From positions 1 to 7,557 of the forward strand of contig DONZ01000102.1 of NCBI GenBank assembly GCA_003512875.1: a DNA stretch of 7,557 nt, in the 5' to 3' direction. The position numbers and the translations under genes were made by a program. Of the stretch, positions 1 to 6,203 are shown piece after piece. A model generated the notes under the pieces. The model ran no database searches. It was not told the DNA's origin and saw only the letters and a list, made by a program, of their open reading frames with translations. The DNA comes from Desulfovibrio sp. GTDB lineage: Bacteria > Desulfobacterota > Desulfovibrionia > Desulfovibrionales > Desulfovibrionaceae. Numbering within the stretch: the stretch's first letter is position 1; each line of letters starts with the position of its first letter.

Positions 1-481
1 TGCCACGAAAATGGGCATGGCCATACGTTTTTCCTGCCAGGACGTGCGCAGCATGGGACGCGGCGCGTCCGGCGTGAAAGGTATCAGCCTGCGTAAGAAT
101 GATGAAGTCGTCAGCTGCCTGCCCATAAAAGATGATGACAACACGACCGAAATCATGAGCATATCCGAACTGGGCTATGGCAAGCGGACCTGCGTCGAGC
201 TTTACCGCAGGCAAAACCGCGGCGGTATCGGCATTATCAATTTCAAGGTAAGCCCCAAAACCGGAAATGTGATCGGCTCCATTCCCGTAACGGACGAAGA
301 CAGCCTTATCCTGCTCACTTCCACCAACAAGATTATCCGCTTGGGCGTAAAGGAAATCAGTTCCTACGGACGCGCAACCATGGGTATACGCCTTGTGAGC
401 CTTGACGATAATGCGACTGTTGTGGGTTACGATACGGTGCCGACGGGCAAAGGCGATGAAGACGGCGCGGATACCGAATAA
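1..481 (+). CDS. gyrA: DNA gyrase subunit A, C-terminal part (5' end outside window)
   Basis: Reading frame is open from base 2; about 159 C-terminal residues are visible. GyrA is the DNA-cleaving subunit of the A2B2 gyrase that introduces negative supercoils. The visible part is the C-terminal beta-pinwheel that wraps DNA. It shows typical blade motifs: MGRGASGVKGI near the window start, RQNRGGIGIINFKV in the middle (a degenerate relative of the GyrA-box family QRRGGKG), and YGRATMGIRLVSL before the end. The protein finishes with a short acidic tail (GDEDGADTE), common in gyrases, and two tandem TAA stops (479-481, 482-484). The catalytic tyrosine and breakage-reunion domain lie upstream. 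ParC is the alternative, but the repeated G-rich blade motifs and acidic tail favour GyrA. A terminator follows 36 nt after the stop. Confidence 0.93.
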   Translation, partial: ATKMGMAIRFSCQDVRSMGRGASGVKGISLRKNDEVVSCLPIKDDDNTTEIMSISELGYGKRTCVELYRRQNRGGIGIINFKVSPKTGNVIGSIPVTDEDSLILLTSTNKIIRLGVKEISSYGRATMGIRLVSLDDNATVVGYDTVPTGKGDEDGADTE

Positions 482-488
482 TAAACTG

Positions 489-517
489 TTTACGAAAAAA
501 ACATAGTTTGCTAAGAT
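489..517 (+). promoter_or_regulatory. Candidate promoter for the TPR-kinase-regulator unit
   Basis: TTTACG (489-494, 4/6 to the sigma-70 -35) and TAAGAT (512-517, 4/6 to the -10) are separated by exactly 17 nt. The predicted start, near 524, falls inside the 5' arm of the gyrA terminator stem. A transcript from here would therefore lack most of that arm and would not be terminated by it. The match is modest and read by eye; read-through from gyrA or a promoter inside gyrA is also possible. Confidence 0.38.
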
Positions 518-546
518 AAAGGGGAACAAAACGCTCCCCTTTTTTT
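518..546 (+). terminator. Rho-independent terminator of gyrA
   Basis: A perfect 8-bp stem AAAGGGGA (518-525) pairs with TCCCCTTT (535-542) around a 9-nt loop and runs into seven T residues (540-546). It lies 36 nt after the gyrA stop and 13 nt before the ATG of the next gene, so it separates gyrA from the TPR-kinase-regulator unit. Confidence 0.88.
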
Positions 547-559
547 AGGATTGCATCAT

Positions 560-1381
560 ATGAAAAAATGTTTGATATTCTGCCTGATTTTTTTCGTTCT
601 TACGCTTTTTAACATTCAAATCCATGACGTGCAGGCGAACGAATACGATTTTAAAGAAGAAATTCAAAGTGATATAAAAACACAGCTGCTGTTCGGAGAT
701 TTCAGGGAAGCTGTCATGGAGCTGAAACGGATTACGGTAAGCAACGCCTTTTCTCCCGAAGAAAAACTCGCGATTTTGGAAAAGAATTTTCTGATTTGCA
801 AAAATGCCGCAAAATACCGTGAAGCGGGGGAAGTTCTGGAACTGGCATATTTGATCGCTCCCGCCAAGGAAGAAATTTTAGAGCAGGTGCATGATAAGCT
901 GACAACGTTTTATGCCGGCATTAAGAATTGGGACAAATGCGTCAACAGCCATTTTTATTATCTGCAAAACGTGAAAGTGGACGAAGAAAAGAAAAAAGTC
1001 GTTTTTTTTGAAATAGTGCAGGCGTATCAGCAAATGCGCCAATATGAAAAAGCGAAGCTCGTGCTCGGGGAATTATTGCTTTTATGCAAAACCGATGCGG
1101 ATTTCGCTTATGTTTATTTTTATCAGGCAAGGGGAAGTTTCAATAAAAACGAGTATGAAAAAGCCATAAAACTTTATGAAAAAGCATTGAGTTTTGAAGC
1201 CCTGCCCGATAAGGAAACAGGCACGGCGTTATATCAGACGGGTTTTTGCCATGAAATTTTGGGTGAAAAGAAAAACGCGCTGCAATATTATGAAAAGGCG
1301 CTGCCCCTTTACGGCAACGGGCAGGTTGTGAAAAAACGCATGGAACGTTTGCAGGCTGCCGGAAACAAGAGCGGAATATGA
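560..1381 (+). CDS. Exported TPR-repeat protein of unknown function
   Basis: 273 residues from the ATG at 560. An in-frame TTG at 551 is less likely because AGGA (547-550) sits 9 nt before the ATG. Residues 1-26 form a type I signal peptide: MKK, a hydrophobic core (LIFCLIFFVLTLF), then DVQA before NEYD. There is no lipobox cysteine, so a periplasmic location is predicted. The rest is helical, with three recognisable TPR units at about 147-177, 183-214 (EYEKAIKLYEKAL) and 221-252 (EKKNALQYYEKAL), and weaker TPR-like helices before them. TPRs are protein-interaction scaffolds, and no enzymatic motif is seen. The stop overlaps the kinase start (ATGA, 1378-1381), implying translational coupling and possibly a role in signal input to the kinase; this is inference. 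Its 3' half looks AT-richer than its neighbours. Confidence 0.85.
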   Translation: MKKCLIFCLIFFVLTLFNIQIHDVQANEYDFKEEIQSDIKTQLLFGDFREAVMELKRITVSNAFSPEEKLAILEKNFLICKNAAKYREAGEVLELAYLIAPAKEEILEQVHDKLTTFYAGIKNWDKCVNSHFYYLQNVKVDEEKKKVVFFEIVQAYQQMRQYEKAKLVLGELLLLCKTDADFAYVYFYQARGSFNKNEYEKAIKLYEKALSFEALPDKETGTALYQTGFCHEILGEKKNALQYYEKALPLYGNGQVVKKRMERLQAAGNKSGI

Positions 1382-2916
1382 AGTCTTCACGCCTGCTTAT
1401 CATCATAAAAAACAGTGTTAACAACAGCTGGCTGTTCAAAAGAAAAGTCAGTCAGCAAACCTTGGGGCTTGCGCAGCTTTTTTCCTGGATTTCTTTTGTC
1501 GTCATCATTCTTTTCAGTATTTTCCTGTCCGTGTTCATCGCCTCGAACACAAGAAGCAGTCTGATCAACAGTCAGGAATCCTATGCGCTTCTTCTTGCGG
1601 AAAATATGAACAGGCAAATTTTCCGGCGTTTCACCCTGCCCGTCGCCTATGCCTCAGGGCGCGTGACCCTTTCCGAGCCTGATCAGTACCGCCTTCTCGA
1701 CGAAGTGGTCAATTCCCTCATGCACGGTCTGCGCATTGAATCCATACGCATTTTCGATATGAATGAAATGGTCGCGTATTCCACCGACAAGGAAGAACTG
1801 CAAAATACGGACCTTTCCACCCAAGGGGTGAAAAATGTCTTTGAACAAAAAGGGCACAGCTTTGAAGTCACGTCAAAAATGAGTTTCTTGCAGGCGCTGT
1901 TCACGCCTAATTTGCCCGATGAAACATTCACGCTCCGCACCGTGTATCCTTTGACCATCGATTATGATCTGGCTCCGTTCAGAAATATCAGCGAAGAAGA
2001 AAAACCCGTGCTCGGAGCGCTCGAAATCATGCAGGACGTCACGGATCTTTATAAAATCGCCATCCGCTCGCAGTGGACCATATTATTCGGTTTCACGCTT
2101 TCCGTTTTGATTTTGTTCGTGCTTTTGCAAATCATCGCCAAGCTTGCGGAACGTATCATTTCCGAGCGTATCAAGCGCACGAAACAGCTTGAGGCGGAAC
2201 TCAACCAAAGCGAAAAACTGGCGAGCATGGGACGCATGGTTTCGAGCATTGCCCATGAAATCCGCAATCCTTTGGGTATCATCAAATCAAGCTCCGAATA
2301 TTTGATCGGCCGCGGAAATATGGATAAGACGGGTACCCAGCTGATCAAGGCGATTTATGACGAATCAAAACGTCTCAGCAATACGGTTTCGGACTTTTTG
2401 GACTATGCGAAACCGCGCAAGGCGGGTGAGGATGAAGTCAACCTTACGGAAATTGTGGAAAAGGTTCTGGCGTTTTTAAAACCTTCGTTTACGGAAAAAA
2501 ATATCGCCGTTCATGTTTTGCTTCCCGAAAGGCTCTGTATCCGCGGGGACGCCGATTTGCTGTACAGAGCCGTATACAATGTTTTTGTGAATGCGGAGCA
2601 GGCTATGAAAAAAGACGGGAAGCTGACGGTACGGGGCGAACAGAAATACGATTTCGTTTATTTGAGTTTCACCGACAGCGGAACCGGGTTTAAAGGCGAT
2701 GTTTCGCAATTCCTCGACCCTTTTTACACGACGAAAGATACGGGAACGGGACTCGGACTGCCTATCGTGCAAAGCATAATCAAAGCCCACAACGGAAATC
2801 TGGCTTTGCGCAATGCGGAGGAAAACGGCGCTGTCCTTGGCGCCTGCGTCGAATTTGTCCTGCCGGTTTCCCATGAAAGCACGGAAGAAAAAAACGACGG
2901 AAAACTATATTTTTAG
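1378..2916 (+). CDS. Membrane sensor histidine kinase, NtrB-like core
   Basis: 512 residues. It begins with a basic cytoplasmic stretch, TM1 at about 33-55 (WISFVVIILFSIFLSVFIA), a periplasmic sensor region at about 56-232 that I do not recognise, and TM2 at about 234-255 (ILFGFTLSVLILFVLLQII). A short charged helical linker follows; no clear HAMP domain is seen. The HisKA H-box is SIAHEIRNPLGII with phospho-acceptor H293. The ATPase domain has an N-box (N405 in NVFVNAEQAM), G1 (D433-SGTGF), F-box (DPFYTTK) and G2 (GTGLGLP, 456-462). All catalytic boxes are intact, so it should autophosphorylate and pass phosphate to the regulator encoded next. The N-terminal half of the periplasmic region carries RIFDMNEMVAYST and its end carries LGALEIMQDVTDLY, reminiscent of Cache/PAS-like sensor folds, but this is only an impression. 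The ligand is unknown. Confidence 0.92.
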   Translation: MKSSRLLIIIKNSVNNSWLFKRKVSQQTLGLAQLFSWISFVVIILFSIFLSVFIASNTRSSLINSQESYALLLAENMNRQIFRRFTLPVAYASGRVTLSEPDQYRLLDEVVNSLMHGLRIESIRIFDMNEMVAYSTDKEELQNTDLSTQGVKNVFEQKGHSFEVTSKMSFLQALFTPNLPDETFTLRTVYPLTIDYDLAPFRNISEEEKPVLGALEIMQDVTDLYKIAIRSQWTILFGFTLSVLILFVLLQIIAKLAERIISERIKRTKQLEAELNQSEKLASMGRMVSSIAHEIRNPLGIIKSSSEYLIGRGNMDKTGTQLIKAIYDESKRLSNTVSDFLDYAKPRKAGEDEVNLTEIVEKVLAFLKPSFTEKNIAVHVLLPERLCIRGDADLLYRAVYNVFVNAEQAMKKDGKLTVRGEQKYDFVYLSFTDSGTGFKGDVSQFLDPFYTTKDTGTGLGLPIVQSIIKAHNGNLALRNAEENGAVLGACVEFVLPVSHESTEEKNDGKLYF

Positions 2917-2918
2917 GT

Positions 2919-2926
2919 GAGGAAGG
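2919..2926 (+). promoter_or_regulatory. Ribosome binding site of the response regulator
   Basis: GAGGAAGG lies directly after the kinase stop (TAG 2914-2916) and just before the ATG at 2930. It fixes the regulator start and shows that kinase and regulator share one mRNA. Confidence 0.7.
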
Positions 2927-2929
2927 ATT

Positions 2930-4306
2930 ATGGCGAACGGCCGCGTATTGATCATAGATGATGAAAAAAACTATTTGCTTATCTTGCAAGCTATTTTGGA
3001 AGATGAGGGATATGAAGTGACGACGATCAACGACCCTGAAATGGTCATGCCCTATTTGGAGGATTCCGAAGTCGATGTTGTGATTACCGATATGAAGATG
3101 CCGAAAATCACGGGAAAGGAACTGCTCGAACACGTGAAGAAGAATTATCCGCGCCTGCCCGTGCTCATCATGACGGCTTTCGGCAGTATCGAAAGCGCGG
3201 TCGAAGTCATGCGGCACGGCGCCTTCGATTACATAACAAAACCTTTCGCCAACGATGAACTTCTGCTTTCTTTGCACAATGCCATGGAATTGTCCAAAAC
3301 CCACAGGCAATACCAAATTTTGCGCGAAAGCTTGGAAGAACGCTTCAGCTCCCATCAGATCATCGGCAAATCCAAAGCCATATTGGAAACCCTCGCCCTT
3401 GTGGACAGGGTTGCGCAATCGAAATCTTCCGTTTTGATCTGCGGTGAAGCGGGAACCGGCAAATCTTCCATAGCGAGGGCTTTGCACTTCGCTTCCCCAC
3501 GCAAGGACATGCCTTTCGTGGCTGTCAACTGCAAGGCGTTCACGATAGAAAGCCTCGATGTGGAGCTTTTCGGGCAGGAAAGTTCCGGGGTGAACGATAC
3601 GGTCGCCATGAAGCGCGGACGTATCGAACTGGCGGACCAGGGAACCTTGTATTTGAGTGAAATCGGGGCTTTGTCCATGGAATTGCAAGTGAAACTTTTA
3701 AGGGTTTTGCAGGACAAGAATATCGAACGCGTGGGCGGAACGGAGCCTATTCCCGTTGATGTGCGCATTGTGGTGAGCACGGCGGAAGATTTGAACCAGT
3801 TTGTTTTACAGGGAAAATTTCGGGAAGATTTGCTTTACCGGCTCAATGTGGTGAAAATCAACATGCCGCCTTTGCGGGAACGGCGTGAGGACATTCCGCT
3901 TTTGGTCGCCCATTTCATCAATAAGATTTGCGCGGAAAACAATATGCCGCAAAAATACGTGAGCAACGAGGCGCTTAACTATCTCAACGGGTACGAATGG
4001 CAGGGCAATATCCGCCAGCTGCAGAACGTGGTCGAACGCTGCGTGATCATGGTCGCCCATAAGGAAATAGGCGTTGAGGATCTGCCGCCGGAAATCAAGG
4101 ACGAAGACGCGCAGTTCAAAAGCGCGGTGGATTTGCTGCCGCCGACCATGGATTTGGCTGAAACTTTGGATAAAATCGAAGGAGCGGTTATCCGCCGCGC
4201 CCTTGTGCGGGCTGATTTCGTGCAGTCGCGCGCCGCCGAAATGCTCGGCATTTCCCGCAGCCTCATGCAGTACAAACTCAAAAAATACAATATCACAGGA
4301 CATTGA
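2930..4306 (+). CDS. NtrC-architecture response regulator with degenerate sigma-54 ATPase domain
   Basis: 458 residues: receiver (about 4-120), AAA+ sigma-54-interaction-type domain (about 142-370), Fis-type HTH (about 412-455). The receiver is complete: acidic pocket D10/D11, phospho-acceptor D54 in VITDMKMP, T82, K104. In the AAA+ domain Walker A is intact (GEAGTGKS, 172-179), as are the paired arginines of FREDLLYR (R298, R304) and the sensor II-like GNIRQL. Three hallmark positions have changed. The GAFTGA loop reads SGVNDT (219-224), Walker B reads YLSEIG with S243 replacing the usual Asp, and sensor I reads STA where ATN is usual. In the NtrC/PspF family GAFTGA contacts sigma-54, so classical sigma-54 activation is unlikely. 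Natural variants without GAFTGA, such as Rhodobacter HupR and enterobacterial TyrR, act with sigma-70. The HTH (SRAAEMLGISRSLMQYKLKKY) appears functional. It is the likely partner of the upstream kinase; targets are unknown. Confidence 0.93.
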   Translation: MANGRVLIIDDEKNYLLILQAILEDEGYEVTTINDPEMVMPYLEDSEVDVVITDMKMPKITGKELLEHVKKNYPRLPVLIMTAFGSIESAVEVMRHGAFDYITKPFANDELLLSLHNAMELSKTHRQYQILRESLEERFSSHQIIGKSKAILETLALVDRVAQSKSSVLICGEAGTGKSSIARALHFASPRKDMPFVAVNCKAFTIESLDVELFGQESSGVNDTVAMKRGRIELADQGTLYLSEIGALSMELQVKLLRVLQDKNIERVGGTEPIPVDVRIVVSTAEDLNQFVLQGKFREDLLYRLNVVKINMPPLRERREDIPLLVAHFINKICAENNMPQKYVSNEALNYLNGYEWQGNIRQLQNVVERCVIMVAHKEIGVEDLPPEIKDEDAQFKSAVDLLPPTMDLAETLDKIEGAVIRRALVRADFVQSRAAEMLGISRSLMQYKLKKYNITGH

Positions 4307-4330
4307 TGTTTTCTTTCCGAAGAGGAAACT

Positions 4331-4360
4331 GACGGGGAATGCTCCTTTGCCCGTCCTTTT
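4331..4360 (+). terminator. Weak candidate terminator after the response regulator
   Basis: GACGGG (4331-4336) pairs with CCCGTC (4350-4355) around a 13-nt loop, followed by C and four T residues. A smaller hairpin, TTTCC/GGAAA (4314-4318 with 4324-4328), precedes it. The short T-run makes termination here probably incomplete; the stronger signal is at 4561-4599. Confidence 0.42.
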
Positions 4361-4560
4361 ATTGTATAGTTATCCGTGATTTTATTTGCTGTAACGGCTA
4401 GTTAACATAATTTTTATGCGGGGGAAGAAACGTTTTCAAAAATTTTTTTCCTGCACCCCTTTACAAAAATTTTTATACCAATTTTCTGCATACTTTTAAC
4501 ATTACATACTATTATGAATATCATGCGGAAATACTCTAAAGAATGAATACTTGCAAGGTC

Positions 4561-4599
4561 TTCCCCTCTTGGACCTAAATTAAAGAGGGAAATTTTTTT
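4561..4599 (+). terminator. Strong rho-independent terminator in the intergenic region
   Basis: TTCCCCTCTT (4561-4570) pairs with AAGAGGGAAA (4583-4592) with one C-A mismatch, around a 12-nt loop, and runs into seven T residues (4593-4599). No plus-strand gene ends nearby, since the regulator stops at 4306. It therefore either ends a roughly 290-nt 3' UTR of that operon or ends a separate small RNA. Confidence 0.72.
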
Positions 4600-4600
4600 A

Positions 4601-4690
4601 TTCACACTGTTACGGCAAAGAGCCGGTGTTCCCGCCTCCAAAGAGTGAAAACACCCAAGTTCAAAATCCTGCCTGCTTTTCACAGTGTTA
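4601..4690. repeat. Short direct repeat flanking a 66-nt spacer
   Basis: TTCACACTGTTA (4601-4612) and TTCACAGTGTTA (4679-4690) match at 11 of 12 positions in the same orientation. Within the interval, GTGAAAA (4645-4651) and TTTTCAC (4677-4683) form an inverted repeat, and CGGC/GCCG form a small hairpin near 4613-4625. The origin is not known; it may be the remnant of a dispersed repeat. Confidence 0.4.
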
Positions 4691-4934
4691 TTCTGCTGCC
4701 TTGATTATAAATTCCGGACAATTCAGAAAATACTTCAGTTTGTAAAAGAAACGCCTGCTTTTTGTCGGTATGCCGTCATTCATTCCTCATATGCCAAGCG
4801 GACAAATGGATTTTTCAAAGAAACGGAAAAAGAGGAATACCGCTTGACGGCGGATAAACGCCTGTGGTTTGGAATTGCTTTGCAGGATTTTGCCGGCAGG
4901 GCTTCCGTACTATCAGCAGCCGTGTATTAAAAAT

Positions 4935-4962
4935 AAAAACCCTTATGACGGCAAGGGTTTTT
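4935..4962 (-). terminator. Rho-independent terminator of dnaJ, possibly bidirectional
   Basis: A perfect 10-bp stem, AAAAACCCTT (4935-4944) with AAGGGTTTTT (4953-4962), surrounds an 8-nt loop. Read on the minus strand it lies 24 nt after the dnaJ stop and continues into TTTTTATTTTT. On the plus strand only five T residues follow, so it could also stop plus-strand transcription, less efficiently. Confidence 0.85.
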
Positions 4963-4986
4963 GGAAAAAGAAGCCGGTTTTGAAAA

Positions 4987-6093
4987 CTAGCTGATTATGT
5001 CTTTGATTTTGTTTTTTATTTTTGTTGAAAGCTTTTGTTCTTTTTTTTCAAAAAGCGTATCAAGGGCTTTGAGCAGTTCGGTTTGGTCAGCGGACAGGTC
5101 TGTCGGGGTTTCGACAATCACTTCGATTAAAAGATCGCCGGTGCGTTTTTCCCCGGGGTACGGAAGCCCTTTGCCTTTGACTTGGTATACGGCACCGCTT
5201 TGCGTTCCTTTCGGCACTTCAAATTCAATTTCTTCATCAAGGGTCGGAACTTTTATTTTTGCGCCGAGAGCCGCTTTGGTGAAAGGAATTTTCGTGCTGT
5301 AAATAAGGTTTTGTGCTTCGCGGTCAAAAACTTTGTCCGCTTCGATATGAATGACGACATATAAATCGCCGTTCGGACCGCCGTTGGTGCCCGCTTCGCC
5401 CTCGCCGCGCAGGCGCAGTCTCGCCCCGTCGTAAACCCCGGCGGGAATATGCACAGTAAGTTCGCGTTTTTCCTGAATATGTCCGTCGCCTTTACAGCGG
5501 GGGCAAGGCTTGGAAACAGTCGTGCCTTTGCCGTGGCATTTGGGGCAGGTGCTTGCAAAACGGAACGGTCCCTGCTGTACGAAAACTTGTCCCATGCCTT
5601 TGCACTGCGTGCATTGTTCCTGTTTGCTGTCTTTGGCGGCGCCTGTGCCGCCGCAGTCGGGGCAGGAGGCCGTGCGCGGAATGGTCAGGTGCACGTCATC
5701 GCCTTTTGCCGCCTGGCGGAACGTTATTTTTAAATTGTAGCGCAGATCATCGCCGACCGTGGGGCGGTTTTGGGAACGGGAACCCCCTCCGCCGAAGCCG
5801 AAAAGATTTTCAAAAATATCCCCGAATTGCGAAAAGATATCTTCATTGGAGAATCCGCCGAAACCGGCGCCGAAATCGCTGTGTCCGAACCTGTCGTAAT
5901 GCGCCCTTTTCTCATTGTCGCGTAAAACATCGTAGGCTTCAGCCGCTTCTTTAAAACGCGCTTCGGCTTCCTTGTTGTCCGGATTTCTGTCCGGATGGTT
6001 TTCAAAAGCAATTTTGCGGTAGGCTTTTTTGATTTCTTCGGCACCGGCGGAACGGTCCACCCCGAGAACTTCGTAATAATCTCTTTTGCTCAT
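4987..6093 (-). CDS. dnaJ: Chaperone protein DnaJ (Hsp40), type I
   Basis: 368 residues from the ATG at 6093. The open frame extends 28 codons upstream to a TTG at 6177, but family members start directly at [12 protein letters not shown], so the shorter start is chosen. DnaJ delivers unfolded proteins to DnaK and stimulates its ATPase in the cytoplasm. The J domain (1-70) carries the essential H33-P34-D35. The Gly/Phe-rich linker (about 72-115) contains DIF motifs. All four zinc-binding CxxCxGxG repeats are intact: CPDCGGTG (144-151), CTQCKGMG (161-168), CPKCHGKG (183-190), CPRCKGDG (197-204). The C-terminal substrate-binding and dimerisation region follows to the end (DIIS). Its length is usual for the family. 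Neither dnaK nor grpE is adjacent and no CIRCE element is seen upstream. No Shine-Dalgarno is recognisable before the start. Confidence 0.97.
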   Translation of the reverse strand: MSKRDYYEVLGVDRSAGAEEIKKAYRKIAFENHPDRNPDNKEAEARFKEAAEAYDVLRDNEKRAHYDRFGHSDFGAGFGGFSNEDIFSQFGDIFENLFGFGGGGSRSQNRPTVGDDLRYNLKITFRQAAKGDDVHLTIPRTASCPDCGGTGAAKDSKQEQCTQCKGMGQVFVQQGPFRFASTCPKCHGKGTTVSKPCPRCKGDGHIQEKRELTVHIPAGVYDGARLRLRGEGEAGTNGGPNGDLYVVIHIEADKVFDREAQNLIYSTKIPFTKAALGAKIKVPTLDEEIEFEVPKGTQSGAVYQVKGKGLPYPGEKRTGDLLIEVIVETPTDLSADQTELLKALDTLFEKKEQKLSTKIKNKIKDIIS

Positions 6094-6164
6094 AATAATG
6101 CTGGGTAAGGTTGAGGTCTGGACAAAACAATGCCGACTTTGTTTGCACGCAGTCGACATCATAT

Positions 6165-6178
6165 ATTGCAAAAGCAAT
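6165..6178 (-). promoter_or_regulatory. Hairpin in the dnaJ leader
   Basis: ATTGC (6165-6169) and GCAAT (6174-6178) form a perfect 5-bp stem with a 4-nt loop, just downstream of the 25-bp dyad in the dnaJ direction. A further 5-bp pairing, CGACT/AGTCG (6134-6138 with 6151-6155), lies closer to the gene. These would structure the mRNA leader; a role in stability or translation control is only a guess. Confidence 0.4.
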
Positions 6179-6203
6179 TATGCATTGGACTATCCAATAC
6201 ATA
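6179..6203. promoter_or_regulatory. 25-bp dyad, candidate operator of dnaJ
   Basis: The core is ATTGGA-CTA-TCCAAT (6184-6198), flanked after one unpaired base on each side by TATG and CATA (6179-6182 and 6200-6203). That gives 10 bp of symmetry per pair of arms. It overlaps the -10 box and predicted start of the candidate dnaJ promoter. It does not match CIRCE or the HspR or CtsR sites as I know them. It may bind a repressor as DNA or fold as an RNA hairpin at the mRNA 5' end. Confidence 0.5.

Larger units (their letters stand above)
4361..4934. other. Long convergent intergenic region, no convincing gene
   Basis: About 575 nt between the regulator and the dnaJ terminator. The first 200 nt are very AT-rich, with two copies of CAAAAATTTTT (4437-4447 and 4464-4474). 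The possible reading frames are an 81-codon one (4685-4930, plus, GTG start) and an 89-codon one (4683-4414, minus, GTG start). Both lack a Shine-Dalgarno, have no recognisable domain and open at weak starts, so neither is called. What is visible is a strong plus-strand terminator (4561-4599), short direct and inverted repeats around 4601-4690, and a degenerate opposite-strand motif shared by the two frames. A small RNA, a long 3' UTR of the regulator operon, or decayed repeat elements are all possible. Confidence 0.6.

Noticed and set aside
2780..3688. Long antisense open frame (302 codons) on the minus strand across the kinase end and regulator
   Set aside because: It overlaps two genes with clear family motifs, has no recognisable domain, and its F/H/R/Q-rich composition is typical of a shadow frame.
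3806..4303. Antisense open frame of 165 codons opposite the regulator C-terminus
   Set aside because: It is entirely opposite conserved AAA+ and HTH coding sequence and shows no motif of its own.
4428..4474. Palindromic AAACGTTT and paired CAAAAATTTTT runs as a possible protein-binding site
   Set aside because: They sit in a strongly AT-rich stretch where such short palindromes are expected by chance, and no nearby gene start needs an operator.
4414..4683. 89-codon minus-strand open frame in the intergenic region
   Set aside because: It has a weak GTG start, lies across the strong plus-strand terminator and AT-rich runs, and shows no recognisable domain.
4685..4930. 81-codon plus-strand open frame in the intergenic region
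   Set aside because: It has a GTG start with no Shine-Dalgarno, no internal ATG, no domain and no signal peptide. It is kept only as a motif observation.
5449..5954. Several plus-strand open frames opposite dnaJ
   Set aside because: Their cysteine/arginine- or alanine/glycine-rich sequence mirrors the zinc-finger and Gly-rich codons of dnaJ on the other strand.
6094..6177. 28-codon N-terminal extension of DnaJ from a TTG start
   Set aside because: DnaJ proteins begin at the KRDYYEVLG segment. The extension covers the leader hairpins and has no ribosome site before the TTG.
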